Positions 16,854 through 28,100 of a stretch of DNA of 34,871 bases are shown in pieces. The DNA comes from Flavobacteriales bacterium (GTDB lineage: Bacteria > Bacteroidota > Bacteroidia > Flavobacteriales_D > Crocinitomicaceae), in assembly GCA_947461635.1 (NCBI GenBank), contig CANHMH010000009.1:1-34871 (forward strand), in the 5' to 3' direction. The notes under the pieces were generated by a model. It was given only the letters and a program-made list of their open reading frames with translations. It made no database searches and was not told the origin of the DNA. The number at the start of each line of letters is the position of its first letter. The stretch's first letter is position 1. The translations under genes and the position numbers were made by a program.

Positions 16854-17483
16854 ATGGCATTAGTGCGCATTGATAGACCACAGATTGAACAGATGGATAA
16901 AATCCAACGCTTGAACCTCATCAATAGCTGCACAGGATATAAATCGGCTAATTTAATTGGAACGATTTCAAATTCAGGAAAGAGCAATGTTGCGGTTTTC
17001 TCCACTGTGACCCACATTGGAAGTGACCCAGCATTGATTGGATTCATCATTCGTCCAAGTTTTACCCCTCGGAATACTTACGCAAATATCAAAGAGTACG
17101 GATACTTCTCTATCAATCACATTTACAGCGACATCATTGAAGAAGCGCATCAATCTTCGGCGAACTATACCGCGGACGAAAGTGAATTTGATCACACAAA
17201 ATTGGAAGCGGTTTACCACGGTGGCTGTCCGGTTCCATTCGTCAAAGGAAGTCCGGTGAAAATCCTCTGTAAATTCTTGAACGAATACCTGATTAAAGAA
17301 AATGGCTGTATGCACATTATTGCCTCTATTGAAGCGATTTTCTATGAAGAAGAACTGCTGGACAAGGACCATCATTTGCAACTTGAAAAAGGAAATGTGG
17401 TCACCATTTCTGGACTAAAAGCCTATTCCCTACCCAAACTATTGAAGGAATTTCCAAAAGCCCTTGTTCCAAAAACTAACTGA
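16854..17483 (+). CDS. Flavin reductase-like (FMN-binding split barrel) family protein
   Basis: SANLIGTISNSGKSNVAVFSTVTHIGSDPALIGFIIRPSFTPRNTYANIKEYGYFSINHI. Confidence 0.85.
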   Translation: MALVRIDRPQIEQMDKIQRLNLINSCTGYKSANLIGTISNSGKSNVAVFSTVTHIGSDPALIGFIIRPSFTPRNTYANIKEYGYFSINHIYSDIIEEAHQSSANYTADESEFDHTKLEAVYHGGCPVPFVKGSPVKILCKFLNEYLIKENGCMHIIASIEAIFYEEELLDKDHHLQLEKGNVVTISGLKAYSLPKLLKEFPKALVPKTN

Positions 17484-17484
17484 A

Positions 17485-18465
17485 TCACCTCACTTCGACA
17501 CCAAATTCCCTGAATCGAGCGAGCAACATGTCCAATTCGTATGTGCGGTAAATGTATAATTCAACAACCATGTAATTAGGATGGTCGACGACAATTCGTT
17601 GACTTCTATGCAACAAACGCTCTCGAACATAGGACATTGCCCAATCCGTAAATTTAATTCGAATGTATTCAGGTTCACTATCCTTGAAACGCGCAACGCC
17701 CAGACAATGCTTGAAATAATCTTTTAATCCAACCTTGTGAGCGAGATCTGCATGGTGAAAATGGATGGTGCGTATGCTTGAATTCCCTTCCTCACTCTCC
17801 AATTGAGCAGGCGCAATGACATAATCCTCAATCATGTCAAAGGCAAAGATTTTAATGGTCCGCTTGAATTGATCCACCGAATTATCCTTATAATCCACTG
17901 CGACTAAGTAAAACCTTCCGTCATAAAATTTTACTTGAAGCGGAGCAACAATCTGTAGTTTAGAACGATACGTGGTATGTATGGGCTTATACCAAAACTG
18001 GATTGCTTCTTGCTCAAAAATACGTTGAACGATGTCCTTCGCGAGTTTCATTGCTTTTCCGCCATCATCTAAGGCCGTAAAGGAAAAAGACAACACTGAT
18101 TCTAACTGTGAACCAGCCGCAGAATTTTCTGGGTAATGTTCGAGTCCAAGGTTTTTCGCTAGCTGATGTAACATGAGCGACTCTACATCCTGTTTTAACT
18201 CTGCATGCACTCCATCGACCTCCATTAATTGATAGGAATGTTTTCTGGAAATATTCACATGCTTTAAATTCAATTCCAAGTCCTCACGAATAAACTGCAA
18301 ATCCGATTCCAAGGTGCGGCGACTGATTTTCTTTTGATCTAACAAAGGCAATTGTTCATTCAAATGAGTCAGTAGCTCCAAAAACGTTGCACGCTTATTT
18401 GCTTGACCCCGCAAGAATTGCAGAAGTACTTGAACACGTCGACTTTGTGCGGTGAGTTGAAACAT
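17485..18465 (-). CDS. WYL domain-containing transcriptional regulator
   Basis: N-terminal HTH-like region; AIQFWYKPIHTTYRSKLQIVAPLQVKFYDGRFYLVAVDYKDNSVDQFKRTIKIFAFDMI is a WYL-type domain. Confidence 0.82.
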   Translation of the reverse strand: MFQLTAQSRRVQVLLQFLRGQANKRATFLELLTHLNEQLPLLDQKKISRRTLESDLQFIREDLELNLKHVNISRKHSYQLMEVDGVHAELKQDVESLMLHQLAKNLGLEHYPENSAAGSQLESVLSFSFTALDDGGKAMKLAKDIVQRIFEQEAIQFWYKPIHTTYRSKLQIVAPLQVKFYDGRFYLVAVDYKDNSVDQFKRTIKIFAFDMIEDYVIAPAQLESEEGNSSIRTIHFHHADLAHKVGLKDYFKHCLGVARFKDSEPEYIRIKFTDWAMSYVRERLLHRSQRIVVDHPNYMVVELYIYRTYELDMLLARFREFGVEVR

Positions 18466-18575
18466 AGGTCGAAAGTACGTTTTTATTCCGTAATTATATT
18501 GCGGTGTACTTTTTTTTTACGCTTTTGATGCGCGAAAGAAAAAAAACAATATTTTTAAAAACCTAAAACTTAAAC

Positions 18576-18746
18576 ATGGAACAAAACCTAGAACTACAAG
18601 CTGAAATCGACCAATTAAAAACACAATTAACGGGAGATTTATTCTCAGATATGGATTTGAAGGATCAAATTCACAACCTTGAAATGAAGTTGAATGGTGT
18701 TCGCCCGATGGACAGTCACATTGACTGTGTTGGCTGTGGTTCCTAA
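18576..18746 (+). CDS. Small protein (56 aa), predicted coiled-coil with C-terminal CVGCGS
   Basis: Translated by hand: MEQNLELQAEIDQLKTQLTGDLFSDMDLKDQIHNLEMKLNGVRPMDSHIDCVGCGS*. Below the track length cutoff. Confidence 0.7.
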   Translation: MEQNLELQAEIDQLKTQLTGDLFSDMDLKDQIHNLEMKLNGVRPMDSHIDCVGCGS

Positions 18747-18753
18747 TTCAGTA

Positions 18754-19695
18754 TTAGTTAAACAATTCCGTTAGCACGCGCCCACTTGATTTGAGTGTAT
18801 GCAATTGCAACAACTCTCCGATGCTTGCATTGACATCAATTAATTCCGCCTGTTGATTTAAAATAACACCTTGTTTAAAATCTGGACCAAAACTCCATAG
18901 GTGTATTCTTTTACATCCCTCACATGAGCAACCATGCGAGATATATCCATTCGAAACACCATCCGAATGTCTACCATGATCATTCGTCACAAACATTGTT
19001 GTTTTTCCCTTGTAAGCAGGGTCGTTTTCTATGTATTTCCATATTTCGTGAACCATGGAATCTGTTTGTTGTATCCCACGGATGTACGCATTCCAATCTC
19101 CTTTGTGTCCAGAAAAATCTGGTTCTCGAAAATTGATGAATAAAACCTTGGGTTTCCGCACCTCTAAAGCATACATGACACGTTGAAAAGTGATGGAATC
19201 ATGGCGATACCCTGTCCCTAGTCCGTTGATGCCACAATCTGTTGACGCAATGTATTTACCCTTCCATTTCGAATCTTTGCAATCTGATAAAACTTGAAGC
19301 TTGTCTTTGCTCGTAATGAGCCACACAAGATCTTTCTCCTCCGGATGCTTTTTTATGTAATGCTGAAAAATCCCCGGATTTTTTGGATACTCCCCACCTG
19401 TGTTATTGATCGCTTGATATTCTCCCGTTGTGAGAGCCGTATGACCATTTGTTGTCCAAGTTTCACCCTGATTATAAAAATAGGAATGCGTACAACCACT
19501 CGGCGCCAACACAGAATCCATGTAGCGTACATTTGGTCTTCCGGATTGCCCCCAAGATTCTGTATACCTCGGTCCATCGATAACGATGACCACCACATTT
19601 TTTGTTTGATATACACGTTCGGCGACTTTCTCACTTGAACACGAATAGATCCAAGTAAATCCAACCAACATAAAAATGACACTAATGATTCGCAT
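18754..19695 (-). CDS. Alkaline phosphatase-like/sulfatase superfamily lipoprotein
   Basis: Lipobox-like IYSC; VVVIVIDGPRYTESWG, TNGHTALTTG, TMFVTNDHGRHSDG metal-binding motifs. Confidence 0.85.
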   Translation of the reverse strand: MRIISVIFMLVGFTWIYSCSSEKVAERVYQTKNVVVIVIDGPRYTESWGQSGRPNVRYMDSVLAPSGCTHSYFYNQGETWTTNGHTALTTGEYQAINNTGGEYPKNPGIFQHYIKKHPEEKDLVWLITSKDKLQVLSDCKDSKWKGKYIASTDCGINGLGTGYRHDSITFQRVMYALEVRKPKVLFINFREPDFSGHKGDWNAYIRGIQQTDSMVHEIWKYIENDPAYKGKTTMFVTNDHGRHSDGVSNGYISHGCSCEGCKRIHLWSFGPDFKQGVILNQQAELIDVNASIGELLQLHTLKSSGRVLTELFN

Positions 19696-19728
19696 CCCCT
19701 AATGTACACTTTTTAGCGCAGACTATTT

Positions 19729-20790
19729 TTAATCTTTGATTCTGGAAAAACGTAAGAACTTCAACATAAAGTCCGGTAAGGGTTTCATTGGGTCTCTTTT
19801 CTCCACATTCAAAAACAAGCCCCATTTCTCAACAATCGGAACTTTAAATACTTCAATCATTTCAATCAATGTTCCATCTGGATCATCAATATAGACACAG
19901 TGAACTTTTGTATTCCCCATGCTCAATGCGGATTGACTATCACACGTAAACGGAAATCCTTTTGCGGACATATCTTTTTCCAATTCACGCATTCCTTTCA
20001 CATCCAAACCTAAATGGACAAATCCATAATCTCCCCAAATGCGTCCTTTGAAGACTTTTTGTGGAACGCGGTCCAGTGCCTGAACCAATTCGATGTAATT
20101 TTTGCCCGTTACTTTTCCGAATCCCCCACCGGTTGGCTTGGACTTCGTCAATAAAACTCTTCTGAAACGTTCGTTGCCTTTTGGCAATTCACTCCAATCA
20201 GAAAAAACGGCAGTTTGATCAAAAACGACCTCGTCGAAACCCAAAATGTCACGGTACAATTTCATCGATTCATCTATATTCGTCACACCAATGCTGATTC
20301 CTAATACGCCGGCAGAATGATGGCCTGTATGCGAATAAAATTCGTTGTTCTCCACAAATTGAAACAAATTTCCATCTGGATCATTGATGAAAAATCCTTT
20401 GCGTTGATCTGGTCCAGCTTGGATGGCTTTTGTCGGAACTTCGTCCTTCACAGAATCAAAACTTTTCTGAAGATTTCGCGATTTCATTTGAATAGCATTG
20501 ATACCCAAATCTCCCCAAGCAAAAGTGTTCAAGTTTCCTTTACCTTTAAACGATGTCGCTTCAATGACTTCCATGGCACAACCTCCTTGAAGGTTCATAA
20601 TCATGCTCGCACGTTTTGTCATTGTTACGCCGTGCGTATAAACGTCCATCAACGGAGCCGCTTGAACTGAATCGAAAAAAGGAATATCCATTCCAAACAA
20701 TTTTCGGTAAAGTGGTAGGATTTTATTCATGTCGCTGACCGCTACTCCAATGTGCTGCATGCCATTCACATTCACATACGTTGAATTCAT
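19729..20790 (-). CDS. VOC superfamily protein with two VOC domains (HPPD-like fold)
   Basis: MQHIGVAVSDMNKILPLYRKLFGMD, INDPDGNLFQFVEN, GVTNIDESMKLYRDILGFD, YIDDPDGTLIEMIE. Confidence 0.85.
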   Translation of the reverse strand: MNSTYVNVNGMQHIGVAVSDMNKILPLYRKLFGMDIPFFDSVQAAPLMDVYTHGVTMTKRASMIMNLQGGCAMEVIEATSFKGKGNLNTFAWGDLGINAIQMKSRNLQKSFDSVKDEVPTKAIQAGPDQRKGFFINDPDGNLFQFVENNEFYSHTGHHSAGVLGISIGVTNIDESMKLYRDILGFDEVVFDQTAVFSDWSELPKGNERFRRVLLTKSKPTGGGFGKVTGKNYIELVQALDRVPQKVFKGRIWGDYGFVHLGLDVKGMRELEKDMSAKGFPFTCDSQSALSMGNTKVHCVYIDDPDGTLIEMIEVFKVPIVEKWGLFLNVEKRDPMKPLPDFMLKFLRFSRIKD

Positions 20791-20801
20791 TCTTTTTAGT
20801 A

Positions 20802-21701
20802 TTATCTTTTTATAAAATCATGTGTTTTCTTCAGAAATGCAAGTGTTTCTGCTTCTTCGGAACCTGCTTCAAATTCTAGGTTATACTCCCAATTCGCACG
20901 TGGTGGCATACTCATTAATATGGACTCTGTTCGTCCACCGGAATAAATTCCAAATTTAGTTCCTCGGTCATGCAAAAGATTAAACTCTACATACCTTCCT
21001 CTGCGCAAGGCCTGCCAATTTAACTCTGCTTCAGTTACGTCATTTAATTCAATCGAATCTAATTGATGTTTGTACGCAACTGGAAATAATCGTCCAAGTG
21101 ACAGCGAATATTGAAAAAGTTCTGCTTTGCTCAATCCACAGCTTTCATCTAAATGATCGTAGAAAATCCCACCAATCCCACGAGATTCTTCTCGGTGTGG
21201 TAAGTAGAAATAGCGATCTGCCCATTCTTTGAATTTCGGGTAAAAATCCCTTGAGTATTTATCAGATGTATCTTTTAATTGCTGATGAAAATCGACTGCT
21301 AAAGTAAGATCCACAAAATGCGGTGTTAAATCAATTCCACCTCCAAACCAATATGTTGAGCCGTTATCCAATTCAAAATAACGGACATTCATGTGGATAA
21401 TTGGATGCCTTGGATGTTTTGGATGCAAGACAATCGAAACGCCCGTTGCAAAAAAGTGTTCTCCTTCTAGGTTCAATTGCTTTTTCATAGCAGCTGAAAC
21501 CGGACCATGAACCGCTGAAAACGCCACACCACCTTTTTCAAAAACACGTCCATTACTAATTGTTCGGGTAAATCCACCCCCACCTTCTTCTCGGATCCAT
21601 GGGTCTTCTACAAATGTTGCTTGACCATCAATGGCTTCCAAGGCTTGACAAATGTGCAATTGCAAGTCCCTGTAAGATTCCTCTATTTCTTTACGCGTCA
21701 T
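20802..21701 (-). CDS. hemF: Oxygen-dependent coproporphyrinogen III oxidase
   Basis: GGGGFTRTISNGRVFEKGGVAFSAVHG, HPRHPIIHMNVRYFEL, YWFGGGIDLTPHF, HREESRGIGGIFYDHL, RRGRYVEFNLLHDRGTKFGI. Confidence 0.97.
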   Translation of the reverse strand: MTRKEIEESYRDLQLHICQALEAIDGQATFVEDPWIREEGGGGFTRTISNGRVFEKGGVAFSAVHGPVSAAMKKQLNLEGEHFFATGVSIVLHPKHPRHPIIHMNVRYFELDNGSTYWFGGGIDLTPHFVDLTLAVDFHQQLKDTSDKYSRDFYPKFKEWADRYFYLPHREESRGIGGIFYDHLDESCGLSKAELFQYSLSLGRLFPVAYKHQLDSIELNDVTEAELNWQALRRGRYVEFNLLHDRGTKFGIYSGGRTESILMSMPPRANWEYNLEFEAGSEEAETLAFLKKTHDFIKR

Positions 21702-21703
21702 AT

Positions 21704-23443
21704 TTATTCAGGCTTCGATTCAAATCCTTTATAATCTAAAATAAATCCAGCAGTATTCTGAAAACCATTACCAATACCTTGTTGCGTAAGTTGATAATTA
21801 CTGATGATTCCAGTTTGCTTATTCGATTGACTTATTAATTGACGACACACCATTAACGTCGCATCATATCCCAAGCATGACATCCTAGTTACATCTGAAG
21901 AATAGGTCCTTCTATACTTTTTATGAAATGTCATTACTGGTGGAGCATGGTATGAAAAATAACTTGGACTTGCATAGGTAAATGCATACGTATTTTCAAG
22001 CGTCCCACTGACTTCTTTCCATTCCAACCATTCTTTTAATCCGTAAATATGAACATGTTGATTGGACTTATACTTCTCTAATAAAGTTAAAACCTTCGCT
22101 TTATCTGAACTCAACACCACATAAATGATGTCATCATTCATGTATTCATATTGTTTGAACGTTTTCCATGTTGCTTCAATGATTTTTGCTTTTGACACGG
22201 ATGATGGTACATTTCTAAACGCGGTTAAAAACAACTGATCCATTTTCATGTCACCTTCAGATTCTCCTTTAATGAGAACAACAGTTTGATCAACATAATG
22301 ATGGTGTACACTCAAAGCCAATTGTTCCATGAGGTTCGATGATGAAGGAGAAAGGCAAATAGCATTTGGATTACCAATGAGCGCACTGTCCTTCATCGCT
22401 ACTGGAAATGCGATGGTTAACTCATTTTTACGTGCAAAAGCACTTACTAATTCTGCTTCTCGTTGTTGTAGTGGAGAGAAAATAACATCCATGTTTAACA
22501 ATTCTGGCTTAGCCAAAATCGCTGATAAATTTTCATTGGCCGACTCGTAATCATATACATGAAACGTGGCATTTAACCCGAGATGATCCAATGAATCCAT
22601 AGCTAATTTTGCTCCCATATAGTATTCCAATGCTGCATTGGATACAAATCGGTTAAACGTTGCTGTTGAGTCTAAATTCAAGGGTAAAAAAAGTGCTATT
22701 TCAAATGATTTTCTTGCTTGAAACTGCAATTCATCCTTAACTTCCACTTCTTTTTTCGGTGGAACGGGACGAATTTGAACAAGCTCTACTTTTTCCTTTT
22801 TGATGGGGATTTTCACCGTTTGACCGGGATTTACGCGACTTGATTTCAAGTTATTTAAAGCCTGAAGCTCCGGAACAGGCACCATAAATCGCTTGGACAA
22901 TGTGTAAAGTGATTCCTGTGGCAAAACGACATGTGACACAACGGCATCAGAGAAGGAAATTTTAAATTTCGCTTGTGCAGCAGCACTTGGTTTTGGTATT
23001 TCTTGTTGTCTTACATCTGGTAAGGTTACCATTCGGTCTGTTTGAATCTGTGCAACCGCATTTGGAATTGTTAAGCGTTGGTCCAACTTCAAACCATTTT
23101 TTGCTGTCGGATTATATTTCACGATACTATCCATGGAAACGTCGTACATTTTCGAAACAGCATACAATGTTTCCTTTTCGACAACACTGTGTTTTACCGT
23201 TCTTCGTTGAATTGGGATAAAGACCACCTCACCAGTCGTAAATCCACGTTCAATTCCAGGATTCATGTTTAAGATATCTTCTGCAGGACAGGCATACATT
23301 TGCTGAAGTCCATACAGATTATTCCCATCAGCTACCGTGTGAACGTAACATTTTTTACCCTCTCGTTCTGTTATCTGCGCATATTGTTGACTATAAACCA
23401 ATGATGCACAAAACAGCAATAAAAACAACAAGGATTTTTTCAT
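21704..23443 (-). CDS. LysM-repeat protein fused to a periplasmic-binding-protein (type 1)-like domain
   Basis: LysM-like repeats (CYVHTVADGNNLYGLQQMY..., KHSVVEKETLYAVSKMYDVSMDSIVKYNP, SHVVLPQESLYTLSKRFMVPVPELQALN) then a PBP1-like region (IALFLPLNLDS...). Confidence 0.85.
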   Translation of the reverse strand: MKKSLLFLLLFCASLVYSQQYAQITEREGKKCYVHTVADGNNLYGLQQMYACPAEDILNMNPGIERGFTTGEVVFIPIQRRTVKHSVVEKETLYAVSKMYDVSMDSIVKYNPTAKNGLKLDQRLTIPNAVAQIQTDRMVTLPDVRQQEIPKPSAAAQAKFKISFSDAVVSHVVLPQESLYTLSKRFMVPVPELQALNNLKSSRVNPGQTVKIPIKKEKVELVQIRPVPPKKEVEVKDELQFQARKSFEIALFLPLNLDSTATFNRFVSNAALEYYMGAKLAMDSLDHLGLNATFHVYDYESANENLSAILAKPELLNMDVIFSPLQQREAELVSAFARKNELTIAFPVAMKDSALIGNPNAICLSPSSSNLMEQLALSVHHHYVDQTVVLIKGESEGDMKMDQLFLTAFRNVPSSVSKAKIIEATWKTFKQYEYMNDDIIYVVLSSDKAKVLTLLEKYKSNQHVHIYGLKEWLEWKEVSGTLENTYAFTYASPSYFSYHAPPVMTFHKKYRRTYSSDVTRMSCLGYDATLMVCRQLISQSNKQTGIISNYQLTQQGIGNGFQNTAGFILDYKGFESKPE

Positions 23444-23453
23444 GTGAAGTTGA

Positions 23454-24986
23454 TTATTCCCACTCTATTGTCGCAGGTGGTTTGGAACTAATATCATACG
23501 TAACACGGTTAATTCCTTTTACTTGATTGATGATTCTATTCGATATTTTCGCTAAGAATTCATACGGTAAGTGACACCAGTCGGCAGTCATTCCGTCGGT
23601 AGAAGTAACGGCTCTCAACGCAACTGCATTTTCGTATGTTCGCTCATCTCCCATCACACCAACGGATTGAATCGGCAAGAATATTGCACCCGCTTGCCAA
23701 ACGTCATCGTATAATCCATCTTCTTTTAATCCATCGATAAAAATGGCGTCAACATCTTGTAAGATACGCACTTTTTCTGCGCTTACTTCTCCTAAAATAC
23801 GGATACCAAGTCCAGGACCTGGGAATGGATGACGACCAAGAATGCGTTCATCGATTTCGAGTGAACGTCCGATGCGTCTTACCTCATCTTTAAACAACAA
23901 ACGCAATGGTTCAACCACTTGCAATTTCATGTAATCAGGTAATCCACCAACATTGTGGTGAGATTTAATTGTTTGCGATGGTCCGCCCGTCGCAGAAACC
24001 GACTCAATAACATCTGGATAAATTGTTCCTTGTCCGAGCCATTTTGCTCCTTCTACTTTTTTCGATTCTTCGTCGAACACATCGATGAATACTTTACCAA
24101 TGGCTTTACGCTTTAATTCTGGATCAGTCAATCCTTTCAATGCAGCATAGAACAATTCAGATGCATCAACACCTTTCACATTCAAGCCCATTCCTTTGTA
24201 TGATTCAAGTACAGACTGGTATTCGTTTTTGCGAAGGAGTCCATTATCAACGAAAATACAATGTAAATTTTCGCCAATTGCTTTGTGTAAAAGAACTGCT
24301 GCCACGGATGAGTCAACACCTCCTGAAAGTCCAAGAATAACTTTGTCGTCTCCCAATTGCTCACGCAAACGAGAAGTCGTCTCCTCCACAAATGAATCAG
24401 GTGTCCAATCACATGCACAATGACAAATGTCCACAATGTAATTTTGCAAAAGAATTTTTCCTTCCGTTGAGTGATATACTTCTGGATGAAATTGAATTCC
24501 GTAGGTTTCTTCTCCTTCAATATGGTAACCAGCAATTTCTACATCAGATGTACTGGCAATGATTTTATAGTTGCTCGGGATTTTTTTAATGGTATCTCCA
24601 TGTGACATCCACACTTGTGAACCGTTGGTCATTCCTTTCGTTAAGATATGAGTTTCGTCCACATAGGATAAATGAGCACGTCCGTATTCGCGAATACTCG
24701 ACGGTAACACTTCGCCACCAAAATGATGTGACAAATACTGCGCACCAAAACACACACCTAAAAGTGGCATTTTACCTTTAATTGCATCTAGATTGGGACG
24801 CGGTGAAGCTTCATCTCTTACGGAAAAAGGACTTCCAGAAAGAATGACTCCTTTCACATTTGAGCCAATTTCCGGGATTTTATTCCACGGATGGATTTCA
24901 CAATAAACATTTAACTCGCGGATTCTACGCGCAATTAGCTGCGTATATTGAGACCCAAAATCTAAAATTAATATCATTTCATGCAT
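23454..24986 (-). CDS. guaA: GMP synthase (glutamine-hydrolysing)
   Basis: [75 protein letters not shown]-terminus. Start placed at [11 protein letters not shown]. Confidence 0.98.
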   Translation of the reverse strand: MHEMILILDFGSQYTQLIARRIRELNVYCEIHPWNKIPEIGSNVKGVILSGSPFSVRDEASPRPNLDAIKGKMPLLGVCFGAQYLSHHFGGEVLPSSIREYGRAHLSYVDETHILTKGMTNGSQVWMSHGDTIKKIPSNYKIIASTSDVEIAGYHIEGEETYGIQFHPEVYHSTEGKILLQNYIVDICHCACDWTPDSFVEETTSRLREQLGDDKVILGLSGGVDSSVAAVLLHKAIGENLHCIFVDNGLLRKNEYQSVLESYKGMGLNVKGVDASELFYAALKGLTDPELKRKAIGKVFIDVFDEESKKVEGAKWLGQGTIYPDVIESVSATGGPSQTIKSHHNVGGLPDYMKLQVVEPLRLLFKDEVRRIGRSLEIDERILGRHPFPGPGLGIRILGEVSAEKVRILQDVDAIFIDGLKEDGLYDDVWQAGAIFLPIQSVGVMGDERTYENAVALRAVTSTDGMTADWCHLPYEFLAKISNRIINQVKGINRVTYDISSKPPATIEWE

Positions 24987-25168
24987 GGCGCAAAGATAAG
25001 CATTATTGCGTATTAGACATATGGAAAGCATTGTTGATTTTTATTGCTTAAACCCTCGGAAACATCCTTGTATTATTTTATAGTGAATAGTTGCAATTCA
25101 ACCGAGTGAATGTCCTTCAAATTAAGCAGAATTGATTAACTTTGGTGCTTGCATTAAAGAGAAAAACA

Positions 25169-28100
25169 ATGATTGGAGATATCTTAAAATCCATTTTTGG
25201 AGATAAGAACGCGAAAGACAAGAAATTATACTGGCCTTACGTAGAGTTAGCAAATGCTGCTCATGAAAACATAAAAACTTTATCAGACGAGCAATTGCGT
25301 CTAAAATCGCGTGAATTTCAACACCAAATTCGCGAAGAAAAGGAAAGCCTTGAACAGCAATTGGCCGATTTGCGCATCAAAGCAGAAAGTCTTGAAACAA
25401 GCATTAACGAAAAAGAAGATTTATTCGATCGCATCGATAAATTAGAAAAAGATGTAGATGCTCAAATTGAAGAAACACTGATTAAAATCCTACCTGAAGC
25501 TTTCGCTGTGGTAAAGGAAACAGCTTATCGCTGGTCAACCAACGGACAATTAGTCGTAACAGCTGAAGCCTTCGATATTGATTTATCAAAGAAAAAAGAC
25601 GGAATCACGATAGAAGGTGATAAAGCGATTTGGCACAACGAATGGACCGCTGCTGGTGGACACATTAAGTGGAACATGGTTCACTACGATGTTCAGTTGA
25701 TGGGTGGAGCTGTATTGCACAAAGGAAATATTTCTGAAATGCAAACGGGAGAAGGAAAAACATTGGTGGCAACCTTGCCTGTTTACCTGAATGCGCTTGC
25801 TGGAAAAGGTGTTCACATTGTAACTGTAAATGATTACTTAGCAAAACGCGACTCCGAATGGATGGGGCCATTGTATCAATTCCATGGTTTAAGCGTGGAT
25901 TGCATCGACAAACACCGTCCAAACTCAAAAGAAAGAAGACAAGCGTACCTAGCGGACATTACATTTGGAACAAATAATGAATTTGGCTTCGATTACCTGC
26001 GCGATAACATGGCCGGACACATCGACGATCTTGTACAACGTAAACACCATTTTGCGATTGTTGATGAGGTCGATTCCGTATTGATTGACGACGCTCGTAC
26101 GCCATTGATCATTTCTGGACCAACTCCGAAAGGTGACGAACACGAATTCCATGAATTGAAGCCACGCATCGAACGCGTTGTGGATGCTCAAAAACAATAT
26201 GTACAACAATGTCTAGCTGAAGCAAAAAAATTACTAACGGTCATCAACGAAGCACCGGAGGATAAAAGCGAAGCAAAACGCATGTTGGAAGAAGGTGGAA
26301 TCGCTTTGTTAAGAGCACACCGAGGATTACCAAAAAACCGCACATTAATCAAATTCTTGTCTGAACCAGGGATTAAAGTTCACCTACAAAAAACGGAGAA
26401 CTTCTATATGTCGGAGCAAGGTAAAAACATGAAGAAAATCGACGCGGAATTATTTTTTGTGATCGATGAAAAGAATAACACAATTGAACTGACCGATAAA
26501 GGAATCGACTTGGTTTCTGGAAAAGATGACCGTAATTTCTTTATCATGCCTGATATCGGTGATGAAATCGCCAAACTTCAGAAGCTTAACCTAGAGAAAG
26601 AAACATACCTCGAACAAAAAGACGGATTGGTACGTGAATATTCCATTAAATCGGAACGCATTCACTCCATCAACCAATTATTAAAAGCATATACACTCTT
26701 CGAAAAAGAGGTGGAATATGTGATCCTTGATGGAAAGGTGAAAATCGTTGACGAGTCTACCGGTCGTATCCTTGAAGGACGCCGTTACTCAGATGGACTT
26801 CACCAAGCAATTGAAGCGAAAGAAAACGTAGAGGTAGAAGCTGCAACGCAAACCTACGCTACAGTGACCTTGCAGAATTACTTCCGCATGTACCACAAAC
26901 TTGCTGGTATGACCGGAACAGCGGAAACGGAAGCGAAAGAATTCTGGGACATCTATAAACTTGATGTCGTTATCGTTCCAACAAATAGAGCGGTATCACG
27001 TAAAGATCAAGACGATTTCGTTTACAAATCGGCTCGTGAAAAATACAATGCAGTAATTCTTGAAGTGGAGGATTTAGTGGCTGCTGGACGTCCAGTTCTT
27101 GTGGGAACAACGACTGTAGAGATTTCTGAATTAGTTTCTAGAATGCTACAAATGAAAAAGATTCCGCACCAAGTATTGAATGCGAAATACCACCAAAAAG
27201 AGGCGGAAATTATTGCCAATGCTGGTTTGACAGGTGCAGTAACGATTGCAACGAACATGGCTGGACGTGGAACCGACATCAAATTAGGTGAAGGCGTGAA
27301 AGAAGCCGGTGGACTAGCGATTATTGGTACGGAACGTCACGATTCTCGTCGTGTTGACCGTCAGTTAAGAGGTCGTGCTGGACGTCAAGGAGATCCGGGT
27401 TCATCTCGTTTCTTTGTTTCGTTAGAAGATGACTTAATGCGTAAATTCGGTTCGGAACGAATCGCAAAACTCATGGACCGCATGGGACTAAAAGAAGGAG
27501 AAGTAATTTCTGCCGGAATGGTTTCGAAATCAATTGAACGCGCACAGAAAAAAGTAGAGGAAAATAACTTTGGTGTACGTAAAAACCTATTGGAATACGA
27601 TGACGTGATGAACGCACAGCGTAAAGCAATTTACAAGAAACGCAAAAATGCTTTGTTCGGAGATCGCTTAGACATCGATATTGACAACATGTTCTTTGAA
27701 TTGTGCGAGACAACTGTTAAACTACACAGCGGATCAAGTTTCAATGACTTCGAAATGGAATTGTTACGCATCATTGGAATTGAATCTCCAATAACTTCAG
27801 AAGAATATGATAAAATCAGCAAGGAAGATTTGACCGATAAAATCTATGCTTCGATGAAGGAATCTTATGAGCGTAAATGTGATAAAATTGCTCAAAGAGC
27901 CTTGCCTCAAATCAAACATGTACACGAGAACTTATCAGACAAATACAAAGACATGGTCTTCCCATTAACGGATGGACGTCGTGAGTTGCAATTAATCGTG
28001 AATATCGAAGAAGCGTACAAATCTGAAGGGAAACTCATTTCAAAAGCTTTCGAGAAGAATGTGATTTTATCTAAAATCGATGATGAATGGAAAGAACATT

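Noticed and set aside
16748-17381. Minus-strand ORFs overlapping the flavin reductase gene
   Set aside because: Antisense to a well-supported CDS; compositionally shadow-like.
21704-23443. LysM-PBP fusion as a novel architecture
   Set aside because: LysM plus ABC substrate-binding-like proteins are, to my knowledge, common in Bacteroidota, commonly next to guaA-type housekeeping genes; listed only as a feature.
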